The position numbers and the translations under genes were made by a program. The notes below the pieces were generated by a model that was not told the DNA's origin, did no database searches, and worked only from the letters and a program-made list of their open reading frames with translations. From an uncultured Candidatus Midichloriaceae bacterium (GTDB lineage Bacteria; Pseudomonadota; Alphaproteobacteria; Rickettsiales; Midichloriaceae), in assembly GCA_905479795.1 (NCBI GenBank), contig CAJQNX010000097.1, forward strand, positions 1-9,463: 9,463 nt of DNA, in the 5' to 3' direction. Below, in pieces: positions 1 to 5,662 of the stretch; position 1 is the first letter of the stretch; each line of letters starts with the position of its first letter.

Positions 1-250
1 GCTTATGCTAGTGAGTGATGGGTTCTTCATAGTTTTGATTTCATTAACCTTTGCACTTAGCTCATTCTGTGCATTTCATGCTTTCAAGAGAGCCGATTTA
101 TCTTTATTAATGCCAATTCATTTTACTGGAATAGTGATGACTGCTATACTAGGTATCTTAGTATTTAATGAGAAAGTCGGTTATTTAACTATTTTAGGCT
201 CTTTTATTATTATAATTGGCACAATACCACTTTTTTATAAAAAAATTTAG
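1..250 (+). CDS. DMT/EamA-family transporter, C-terminal fragment (5' end off window)
   Basis: The reading frame is open to the left edge, so the visible 81-82 residues are the C-terminal part of a larger protein that ends at TAG 248-250. They form three hydrophobic helices: a first one from about residue 5, a second around PIHFTGIVMTAILGILVFNE, and a last one ending in a short lysine tail (FYKKI). The pattern of a helix, then LxFNEK, then a final helix with TILGSFIIIIGT is typical of the end of the second EamA repeat in drug/metabolite transporters. Rickettsiales encode an S-adenosylmethionine importer of this superfamily, which is one possible identity, but substrate cannot be read from this fragment. 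The ATG at 5 is an internal methionine, not a convincing start. The gene points towards the IS remnant and is followed by a weak hairpin. Confidence 0.7.
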   Translation, partial: LMLVSDGFFIVLISLTFALSSFCAFHAFKRADLSLLMPIHFTGIVMTAILGILVFNEKVGYLTILGSFIIIIGTIPLFYKKI

Positions 251-258
251 CTTTGTCC

Positions 259-279
259 ATTTGTTGCTTAAAAACAAAT
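259..279 (+). terminator. Weak stem-loop after the transporter gene
   Basis: ATTTGTT (259-265) and AACAAAT (273-279) can pair as a 7-bp stem with a 7-nt loop, starting 9 nt after the transporter stop codon. The stem is AT-rich and no T-run follows it on either strand, so it is at best a poor intrinsic terminator. Position is the main argument for it. Confidence 0.25.
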
Positions 280-398
280 CGTATAACTGAGCCAACCCTA
301 CGTTTTATTTTTAGCGCTCTATTTATCTTTAAAAATAATAAATGCATCTTCCCAAGAACCAGTTGTAGCAGATTTAGCATATTCTGTAACCCTATTCT

Positions 399-406
399 CA
401 AAAAAT
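399..406. repeat. Left copy of 8-bp target-site duplication of the IS6-like remnant
   Basis: CAAAAAAT lies directly outside the left terminal repeat. The 8 bases directly outside the right terminal repeat (987-994) are CAAAAAAA, a 7 of 8 match. IS6-family elements are known to duplicate 8 bp of target on insertion. The A-rich content lowers the specificity of the match. Confidence 0.5.
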
Positions 407-419
407 GGCTCTGTCGCAT
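407..419 (+). repeat. Terminal inverted repeat, transposase-distal end
   Basis: GGCTCTGTCGCAT pairs with 974-986 at 12 of 13 positions, with one C/T difference at the third base. Homology between the ends stops right after this block (CTAGAAG versus GAGTTGA). Confidence 0.6.
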
Positions 420-623
420 CTAGAAGATTAGGTGTAAAAATCGTAATAAATCTAATAAGCTGGCGGGAATTGTTCGTGATAAAAATGATAAAGATAAATC
501 CAAAATTAAGAAAATCCTTTAAAGGACATGTATATCGGAGAGCATTCAAAAGTGAGGGCAAAATAGAAGAAGGGAAGTTATTTATAGATTAGTCGTATAC
601 AATAGAAAGATAGGCTGGTACTT

Positions 624-719
624 ATGAATTATAGTAAAATTTACCAATTTAAAATCCGGCTTAAGGATGTAAATCCTATGATTTGGCGTAGATTTATGAT
701 TCAAAGTGATAAAACTCTC
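624..719 (+). pseudogene. Truncated plasmid pRiA4b ORF-3-like gene (N-terminus only)
   Basis: From ATG 624 the protein begins MNYSKIYQFKIRLKDVNPMI and continues with WRRFMIQSDKTL. This matches the start of pRiA4b ORF-3 family proteins, which typically read YQLKIxLKxIxPPIWRR followed by a short loop and a TL-containing helix. Family members are often around 150-200 residues and of unknown biochemical function, and they are common on plasmids and near transposons. Similarity stops after SDKTL at about base 719. The following codons (KYWLKFYYPS) are merely the antisense of an IS6 transposase remnant. The frame then closes at 816-818. There is no good ribosome-binding site. I read this as a gene start fused to, and cut off by, the transposase fragment. 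Confidence 0.55.
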
Positions 720-918
720 AAATATTGGCTTAAATTTTATTACCCATCTTTGCAATGTTGCATTATCTATATTTATCCCTCTCAACACCGCCAATCTCCT
801 CTATCTCTCGACAACTGAATGAATATCTTCCTTTCATATATATTGATAGCATTATTATTTCAACTGGATACTCATGTCCCTTGAAATATTTAATTAGTTT
901 TTTATCTATTGTTACCAT
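719..918 (-). pseudogene. IS6-family transposase, N-terminal fragment with frameshift
   Basis: On the minus strand an ATG at 916-918, preceded by GAGGAAGA, opens a frame reading KLIKYFKGHEYPVEIIM, then the RYSFSCREIEEIGG block. After a shift of frame near 790-797 it continues as RGINIDNATLQRWVIKFKPI. These correspond to the conserved IS6/IS26 start: FKGxxFPxEII, a helix with YSxSYRDIEE, then ERGxxVDHSTIxRWV, which forms the N-terminal helix-turn-helix. Homology ends just before the first catalytic Asp block (expected shortly after the RWV segment), at a junction with the pRiA4b-like gene fragment. No DDE catalytic residues remain. The apparent 70-residue frame at 582-794 is the second half of this fragment plus unrelated sequence. 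Confidence 0.65.
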
Positions 919-973
919 TTCTTCCTCAAGCAATTTGCATTACTTTATCAAATCCTCCCTTCTTTTTCAACTC

Positions 974-986
974 ATGCGACAGAACC
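974..986 (-). repeat. Terminal inverted repeat, transposase-proximal end
   Basis: Read on the minus strand this is GGTTCTGTCGCAT, pairing with 407-419. It lies 55 bp upstream of the remnant transposase start, the normal place for the left end of an IS6 element. Confidence 0.6.
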
Positions 987-994
987 CAAAAAAA
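987..994. repeat. Right copy of 8-bp target-site duplication
   Basis: CAAAAAAA follows the right terminal repeat immediately and matches CAAAAAAT at 399-406 at 7 of 8 positions. Confidence 0.45.
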
Positions 995-1316
995 CCCTCT
1001 AAAATATATTTTTACTATAGTAAATTTAATGAAAAATTTCCTTAAAAATACAAATATTGGTCTTTACATTGGAATATATTATAATTGTGTTCCAATCGAT
1101 TCAAATTTTTATCTTCTTATCAACTCTGTAACACTTCATTTTTTATTGAGCATTTAAATTGTTTTAATGCATTAAATTTCCTACTTGATCAATAAAAAAT
1201 CACTTGAATGTTAAATAAAGGTATGTTGTTACCCTCTCTATGCTAATGATAAAATTAATTACCACCAAGCCCACCTAATTCATATAAAATTGTATTAAAA
1301 GAACCTAAGATAAATT
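995..1316. other. Non-coding stretch between IS remnant and regulator gene
   Basis: This stretch has no supportable gene: short frames here lack ribosome-binding sites and recognisable residues, and stops are frequent in all frames. The only structure I see is the inverted repeat at 1068-1096. It lies downstream of the regulator gene's stop, but I see no classic GC-rich stem plus T-run terminator for that gene. Confidence 0.5.
1068..1096. repeat. Inverted repeat / hairpin ATTGGAA...TTCCAAT
   Basis: ATTGGAA (1068-1074) pairs exactly with TTCCAAT (1090-1096). On the plus strand the stem can extend inwards by four more pairs, two of them G-U, leaving a 7-nt loop of TTATAAT. No T-run follows on either side. 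It could be a protein-binding dyad, a remnant of another element, or chance in AT-rich DNA. Confidence 0.35.
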
Positions 1317-1985
1317 TTATAATTTTTTACTTATATTATCCCAAATCATATCAAATTGGTTAGAGTTAACTAAAAATAAATGAAAATTTTCAATTAATAA
1401 AACTCTGAGAGGATCAAATATAACAAATGCTATTTTTCTATCATAAATATAAATTGGTAATGGGAAAAAATACTCAGACGGAATCCTCCTATGCTCTTTA
1501 TAATTTTGGTGATCAATATCATTATCTCTATCACTTATTAAAACTTTACAACTTAAATTTTTGACCTTTTGCATTCTATTTTCATGCATTTCTAAATATT
1601 CCTTGTCAAGCATTTTAGCTAGGGATTTTTTTTCAATTCCGCTGATTTTTACACACCCAGCAGCATCTTTAACTGAATCATATATATCATTAAGAAGATA
1701 TATAAATCCCTCTCTACCATCCAATGTTTTTATGATATCAAACTTACTCCTTATTCCATCATTAACTAAAAATTCAACTTTTGCATTTCTAAAAGCTTGA
1801 TGAATCTTGTTGGCTGTTTTACTTGTTAGATGATGCTTTTCATTTTCTATGTTAGCAATCGTAGCTTTCGTTAAACTGCATCTATTTGCTAACTCTGATT
1901 GCGTCCAATTTAATAGTCCTCTTGCCGCTCTAACTTGAGCACTCGACATCATTATTTGATTATCATTCTTACCCATATCAAACAT
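1317..1985 (-). CDS. XRE-type HTH regulator with C-terminal sensor-like domain
   Basis: A 222-residue protein likely to bind DNA as a cytoplasmic transcription regulator. Residues about 15-70 are a Cro/C1 helix-turn-helix: AQVRAARGLLNWTQSELANR, then TKATIANIENEK as the recognition region, then a closing helix followed by VEFLVNDGIR, the typical end of short XRE regulators. Residues about 90-220 form a second domain with the pattern HRRIPSEYFFPLPIYIYDRK, AFVIFDPLRVLLIEN and FDMIWDNI. This resembles the effector half of TrmB-like or phospholipase-D-like regulator domains, in which a cell signal is presumably sensed. That assignment rests on pattern memory only. The start ATG at 1985 is kept because the tandem repeat lies just upstream; a start at residue 4 or 12/13 would leave the HTH intact. 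It follows gltX by 77 bp in the same direction and may be expressed separately. Confidence 0.75.
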   Translation of the reverse strand: MFDMGKNDNQIMMSSAQVRAARGLLNWTQSELANRCSLTKATIANIENEKHHLTSKTANKIHQAFRNAKVEFLVNDGIRSKFDIIKTLDGREGFIYLLNDIYDSVKDAAGCVKISGIEKKSLAKMLDKEYLEMHENRMQKVKNLSCKVLISDRDNDIDHQNYKEHRRIPSEYFFPLPIYIYDRKIAFVIFDPLRVLLIENFHLFLVNSNQFDMIWDNISKKL

Positions 1986-1987
1986 AG

Positions 1988-2005
1988 TTAATATTATTAA
2001 TATTT
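1988..2005 (-). promoter_or_regulatory. Tandem 9-bp repeat before the regulator gene, possible operator
   Basis: On the plus strand, TTAATATTA (1988-1996) is followed at once by TTAATATTT (1997-2005), directly upstream of the regulator start codon. On the minus strand a TTGTCA lies just upstream (2011-2016), which could serve as a -35 element, but no good -10 is spaced to it. XRE regulators often repress their own promoters from short repeats, so an autoregulatory operator is plausible. In AT-rich DNA chance is also plausible. Confidence 0.25.
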
Positions 2006-2062
2006 ATTTCCTGACAAATAATGTATACTAATGCATCATTTTTTCAACAATTATTAACTATA

Positions 2063-3391
2063 TTATTTATTCAATCTATCAAATATTAATTTTTTACTTA
2101 TCATTGGTAATAAATTTTTTAACTCAGGGCCATATTCTTGGCCAGTCAAAGCAATTCTAAGTGGCATAAATAGTTTTTTACCTTTTAAATCAGTATGCTT
2201 TTTTATTACCTCTATCCATTTATCCCATGTATTTAGATCAAATTTTTCATCCGGTAACAAACTCTTTGCTAAATTAATCAACTCTACATCAATAATTTCA
2301 GTCTTAATATCATGCTTACAAACTGTATGCCAATATTTTATATCTTGAATATCACTCACATTAGCCCTTATAGATAACCAAAACTCCTCATCCATGTCTT
2401 TTATACCTAATTTCTGCAGTATATCTTGCATCTCATCAAATTCTAATAAGTGCAGTATTTTAGTATTAAAAGCTTTTAATTCATTGTAATCATACTGAAC
2501 AGTTGATTTACTTAATTTAGAAAAAGAAAACTCTTCAATCAAATGCTCTAAGCCTTTTTTAGCTATAATACCATCAGAACTTCCAATTTTTGAAAAAAAT
2601 ATTGCAACAGATGATGGCAAAATTCCCTTCTCTCTCAACTCTTGAAGGCTAAAACCACCTTCTCTTTTGGATAATTTCTTCTCTTTTGTTGTTAGTAATG
2701 CTATATGACTAAAATTTGGTGACTTAGCTGACAAGGCTTTAAATAGCTGTATATGTATGGCACTATTAGATATATGGTCTTCACCTCTAATAACATCGGT
2801 TACTGCATACTCAATATCATCCACAACTGAAGCTAGGCTATAAGTTAAAGTTCCGTCTGTTCTAACTAATACTGGATCACTAAGATTTTTTGCTTCAAAT
2901 TTTAAATTACCTCTTATATTATCATTCCAAGATATTGCTTCCTCGTTTAATAAAAATCTCCAATACGGCTGCACTCCTTTTGCCTCTAACTCTCTTTTTT
3001 GCTCTATTGTTAATTTCAGCGCCGCCCTATCATATATTGGTGGCAAATTTCTACCTAGTAAACTTTTCTTTTTTACAGCTAATTCTTCTTCTGTTTCATA
3101 GCAAGCGTATAACCTACCTGCATCAATTAATTTTTGTTTCGCCTCCTCATATTCAGCTAATCTACTTGATTGTTTAAAACAAATATCCCAATCAATACCA
3201 ATCCATTTCAAGTCATCTTTAAGTGCATCAATATATATATCTTTAGACCTTTTAGTATCTGTATCATCAATCCTCAATATAAATTTCCCAGAATTTGACT
3301 TTGCATATAACCACGCTATCAAAGCAGTTCTTAAGTTACCAACATGTAAAAATCCTGTAGGACTTGGTGCAAATCTTGTTATAATAGCCAT
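2063..3391 (-). CDS. gltX: Glutamyl-tRNA synthetase
   Basis: Class I aminoacyl-tRNA synthetase that charges tRNA-Glu with glutamate using ATP in the cytoplasm. At 442 residues it is within the usual bacterial range of about 440-480. The N-terminal Rossmann catalytic fold starts at RFAPSPTGFLHVGN, with the HIGH-type signature HVGN at residues 16-19. It continues through ILRIDDTDTKRS (38-49), RGEDHISN (202-209) and the KMSKS-type loop KKLSKREGG (238-246). The C-terminal half is the helical anticodon-binding region. The YACYETEEEL and LPPIYDRAAL segments look like the alphaproteobacterial type without a zinc-binding cysteine cluster. Many alphaproteobacteria, including Rickettsia, have two GltX paralogues and no GlnRS, one making Glu-tRNA-Gln for GatCAB. 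Which role this copy plays cannot be read here. ATG 3391 lies 7 bp after the upstream small gene, so the two are probably cotranscribed. Confidence 0.95.
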   Translation of the reverse strand: MAIITRFAPSPTGFLHVGNLRTALIAWLYAKSNSGKFILRIDDTDTKRSKDIYIDALKDDLKWIGIDWDICFKQSSRLAEYEEAKQKLIDAGRLYACYETEEELAVKKKSLLGRNLPPIYDRAALKLTIEQKRELEAKGVQPYWRFLLNEEAISWNDNIRGNLKFEAKNLSDPVLVRTDGTLTYSLASVVDDIEYAVTDVIRGEDHISNSAIHIQLFKALSAKSPNFSHIALLTTKEKKLSKREGGFSLQELREKGILPSSVAIFFSKIGSSDGIIAKKGLEHLIEEFSFSKLSKSTVQYDYNELKAFNTKILHLLEFDEMQDILQKLGIKDMDEEFWLSIRANVSDIQDIKYWHTVCKHDIKTEIIDVELINLAKSLLPDEKFDLNTWDKWIEVIKKHTDLKGKKLFMPLRIALTGQEYGPELKNLLPMISKKLIFDRLNK

Positions 3392-3398
3392 ATAAAAT

Positions 3399-3689
3399 TC
3401 AATCTTGTTTTATTAATTCATTGGAAGGAAAAATGTTTTTCATACAAACATTTTCACTTACATATAGGATCTTATCAATACTTTTAAAATTAGTTTTTTT
3501 AGCTGCTTCATAAGCACTATCAGCATCAATTTTTTCAACTTTATCATTAAAGTATAAAAGATATGATCCACTACAGTTACTTTTGATCTTGAAAGTGGGA
3601 AATTCATAATTTTTAAATTCCTTACTCTTTATATTTTCAGCAAAACTATATTTAGGGCTGCTAAATTCAAATTTTTTGGTATTTGTCAT
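3399..3689 (-). CDS. Small protein of unknown function between tadA and gltX
   Basis: A 96-residue, charged, soluble protein with no signal peptide or membrane helix. I do not recognise the family. It begins MTNTKKFEFSSPKYSFAENI with several Lys/Phe residues. The central part (about 33-65) looks like a small alpha/beta unit: FKIKSNCSGSYLLYFNDKVE, then a helix with DADSAYEAAKKTNF. The last third reads IDKILYVSENVCMKNIF. The start ATG is at 3687-3689, and the stop (TGA) is 7 bp before the gltX start. It begins 36 bp after the tadA stop, so it sits inside the same transcription unit. The tight placement supports a real gene with a possible link to translation or simply to expression of gltX. The function is not inferred further. 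Confidence 0.7.
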   Translation of the reverse strand: MTNTKKFEFSSPKYSFAENIKSKEFKNYEFPTFKIKSNCSGSYLLYFNDKVEKIDADSAYEAAKKTNFKSIDKILYVSENVCMKNIFPSNELIKQD

Positions 3690-3725
3690 GTTACTAATGG
3701 CACTTTTATAAATCTAATATATATA

Positions 3726-4205
3726 TTAAACTTTTTTTCTAATTTTGGTAAAAAAACTTTTCATCAATCTTGTTGCTTTTTGCTGCTCTATTCCACCGTA
3801 TATTTCTGGCATATGGTTATGTGTTTTGGAGTTGAACAATCTAACGCCATTTTCAATAGCTCCAAATTTCTCATCATAGGCTCCAAAATACACACGTTTA
3901 ATTTTACTAAATGCAATTGCCTGGGCACACATTGCGCATGGTTCAAGCGTTATATATATATCACAATCACTTAAATTTGCCCTCTGTAGTTTTTTTGTTG
4001 CCTCTCTTATGCAAAGAATCTCTGCATGAGCAGTAGGGTCATGTTCAGATCTCATTCTATTATAATTAGTGGAAATTACACCATCATTGCGCACTATGGC
4101 TGCCCCAACAGGCACTTCATTTTCTTCAATTGCAAATTCAGCTTGCTTTAAAGCATGCTCCATAAATTTGTTTTTATATAAATTAATCACCTTTTTCAAT
4201 TTCAC
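3726..4205 (-). CDS. tadA: tRNA-specific adenosine deaminase
   Basis: Zinc-dependent deaminase that converts adenosine-34 of tRNA-Arg(ACG) to inosine, needed to read CGC/CGA codons. The cytidine/deoxycytidylate deaminase fold is clear. HAE (zinc ligand His60, proton-shuttle Glu62) is followed by LEPCAMC (zinc ligands Cys90 and Cys93), and the TadA-typical YFGAYDEKFGA and GGI segments follow. At 159 residues it fits the family (about 150-170). The first codon is GTG at 4203-4205, overlapping the end of suhB by 23 bp. An ATG at 4161-4163 (MEHALKQAEF) is an alternative start. It keeps the catalytic fold but would shorten the first helix compared with known TadA proteins. Neither start has a strong ribosome-binding site, which suggests translational coupling to suhB. 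Confidence 0.92.
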   Translation of the reverse strand: MKLKKVINLYKNKFMEHALKQAEFAIEENEVPVGAAIVRNDGVISTNYNRMRSEHDPTAHAEILCIREATKKLQRANLSDCDIYITLEPCAMCAQAIAFSKIKRVYFGAYDEKFGAIENGVRLFNSKTHNHMPEIYGGIEQQKATRLMKSFFTKIRKKV

Positions 4206-5004
4206 TTACTAATTTATTATTCCCTGCAATAACTCCTTCGTATATATTTAGCCCTAAATTTTTTTCATTTAGATCTCTAACAACACCACCGGCTTCCCTA
4301 ATAAGTATCAAACCTGCAGCATAATCCCATAAATGCAGCCTTCCTTGAATTAACAAATTTATCCTTCCATCTGCTAGATATGCCATTTCTAATGCCGACG
4401 CTCCAAATATTCTTATTTTGCTATGCCTTGAATGAATGAAACTTAAATATTTTTTCATTTTATCATTACTATTTGAATCATCATGAGTGACGCAAATTAC
4501 TCTCTCGTAATCATTATGGGACGCTACTCTTATTTTTCTTTGTATACCCAAGCTGTCTATTAAAAAAGCCCCCATATCTTTGCCTGCCCAAAATATTTCA
4601 TTGTTGACAGGATTACATACAACTCCCAATAAAATAGTTGATTCATCTTTAGTAATTTTTGCCAAAGCTATAGATATGCAAAAAAATGGCAATCCATGCA
4701 TAAAATTAAATGTGCCATCGATAGGATCTATTATCCATTTATATTCCGCCGGATCAGAATCATCTTTTTTTACACTTTCTAGAATACCACTCTCCTCTGT
4801 AATAAAACTATACTCCGGTCTGTTTTTTTGCAAATAATATATCAATATTTTTTCTGCCGTCAAATCTGTTTTTGTGACAAAATTAGCAACTCCTTTTTTA
4901 GAAATTTGCAATTTTTCAATTTCATAAAAATCTTTAGTAATTTTGACTGAAGCTTTCCTAACAGCTTCTAAAACAACATTTAAGTCTGCATTAAAATTTT
5001 TCAT
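4183..5004 (-). CDS. suhB: Inositol monophosphatase family protein (SuhB-like)
   Basis: A 273-residue Mg2+-dependent sugar-phosphate phosphatase of the IMPase/SuhB family, probably cytoplasmic. The metal-binding signatures are in order. NFVTKTDLTAEK (41-52) comes first, and ITEESG (68-73) supplies the acidic metal ligands. WIIDPIDGTFNFMHG (90-104) is the family hallmark with both Asp ligands, and LWDYAAGLILIREAGG (225-240) is the second hallmark, providing the last Asp. In E. coli SuhB also binds NusA/NusG-type antitermination complexes on rRNA; whether that applies here is unknown. Length is close to the usual 260-280. The start ATG is 5004. It overlaps tadA and follows the SPOR-linker gene by 117 bp. 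A purely metabolic phosphatase (for example on inositol or histidinol phosphate) is the alternative. Confidence 0.88.
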   Translation of the reverse strand: MKNFNADLNVVLEAVRKASVKITKDFYEIEKLQISKKGVANFVTKTDLTAEKILIYYLQKNRPEYSFITEESGILESVKKDDSDPAEYKWIIDPIDGTFNFMHGLPFFCISIALAKITKDESTILLGVVCNPVNNEIFWAGKDMGAFLIDSLGIQRKIRVASHNDYERVICVTHDDSNSNDKMKKYLSFIHSRHSKIRIFGASALEMAYLADGRINLLIQGRLHLWDYAAGLILIREAGGVVRDLNEKNLGLNIYEGVIAGNNKLVSEIEKGD

Positions 5005-5081
5005 TGTATCTATTTAATTTGCGATTGAGATAATTATGGACAAAAATATCAATAATTCAATTAATAATTATCTTCGTTACC

Positions 5082-5102
5082 GGTATTGCTTAAAACAATG
5101 CC
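5082..5102. other. Imperfect hairpin between the SPOR-linker gene and suhB
   Basis: GGTATTG (5082-5088) and CAATGCC (5096-5102) are near-complementary with a 7-nt spacer. On the transcribed (minus) strand one pair is a C/A mismatch. It starts 20 nt after the upstream gene's stop and has no T-run, so it is more likely a weak transcript structure than a terminator. The rest of the 117-bp gap holds no gene. Confidence 0.2.
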
Positions 5103-5121
5103 AATTATTTTCTTCTAACAC

Positions 5122-5652
5122 CTAATTTAACACCTCAAAAATACTCTTTATGTTTGAATTCTTCTTATTTGAAGAATTCAATTCAAAGCTATTTTTATTC
5201 ATTTTCTTTTTATTGAAAATTTTTTGTTTTACTGATTTATCATTTTTATGAACATCAGCACTATCTTTTTTTATATCCTGCACTATATCAAAAATCTGCT
5301 TGTGAGAAAAATCTTGAATTACACTTTCAGATTTATAATTGAAATGATTTGTTTTTTTGTCTCTCTGCTTGATACTATTATACACTATTTTATCTTGATT
5401 AGAAAAAATTAAACCATCATTTTCTTCAAATTTTCTTTTTACACACTTATTATCTTTTTTTATTAAAGGAATATACTCTATATCAACAGGATTATGCGCA
5501 TAATTATAGGCCTTATAGATAACCAAACAAAAGATAATCATGCTTACTATAACAAATAGAGCTTTAAATACAAACCTCTTAAATGTTTTACGATTACTGA
5601 AAAAGAATGATCTTGGCTTTCTTTTTTTGACCTTGTTTTTCTTCAAAGACAT
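5122..5652 (-). CDS. Single-pass membrane protein with the alphaproteobacterial SPOR-protein linker but no SPOR domain
   Basis: A 176-residue protein anchored in the inner membrane. It has a very basic N-terminus (KKNKVKKRKPR), one membrane helix at about 27-49, and a periplasmic remainder. Residues 61-94 (IPLIKKDNKCVKRKF, then SNQDKIVYNSI) match a stretch conserved in alphaproteobacterial SPOR-domain proteins, which usually reads PLIKADxxPxKxxPxDPGG followed by NQDKxVYDRI. In those proteins a C-terminal SPOR domain, which binds denuded septal peptidoglycan, follows after a variable linker. Here only a Lys/Asn/Ser-rich low-complexity tail follows, and the protein ends at EVLN. No SPOR-like sequence is visible in the 117 bp after the stop. 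It begins 10 bp after the AGCS symporter stop, so the two are cotranscribed. It may be a reduced or C-terminally truncated divisome protein. Confidence 0.6.
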   Translation of the reverse strand: MSLKKNKVKKRKPRSFFFSNRKTFKRFVFKALFVIVSMIIFCLVIYKAYNYAHNPVDIEYIPLIKKDNKCVKRKFEENDGLIFSNQDKIVYNSIKQRDKKTNHFNYKSESVIQDFSHKQIFDIVQDIKKDSADVHKNDKSVKQKIFNKKKMNKNSFELNSSNKKNSNIKSIFEVLN

Positions 5653-5662
5653 AAAGATCTCA

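Larger units (their letters stand above)
407..986 (-). mobile_element. Defective IS6-family element, internally rearranged (580 bp)
   Basis: The ends are inverted repeats, GGCTCTGTCGCAT at 407-419 and its near-complement ATGCGACAGAACC at 974-986 (12 of 13 pair). They resemble the GGNNCTGTTGCAAA-type ends of IS6/IS26 relatives, and an 8-bp near-duplication flanks them. Inside, the minus strand encodes the N-terminus of an IS6 transposase starting about 56 bp inside the right end, as in intact elements. IS6-family elements are usually about 700-850 bp and carry one transposase of roughly 230 residues. Here most of the catalytic DDE core is missing and the transposase is frameshifted. The remaining space is filled by a piece of a pRiA4b ORF-3-like gene and about 200 bp that I do not recognise. 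The element cannot move by itself. Confidence 0.65.

Noticed and set aside
1068..1096. Terminator of the regulator gene
   Set aside because: The inverted repeat lies over 200 bp beyond the regulator stop and lacks a T-run on the minus strand, so I list it only as a dyad.
755..1157. Two overlapping plus-strand frames (96 and 82 aa)
   Set aside because: They run antisense over the IS6 transposase remnant and its terminal repeat, and their composition is typical of translated AT-rich noncoding DNA.
2890..3177. Plus-strand 95-aa frame inside gltX
   Set aside because: It is a Leu/Ile-rich shadow of the opposite strand of a clearly conserved gene. The same applies to plus-strand frames at 1561-1800, 3780-3974 and 4580-4837.
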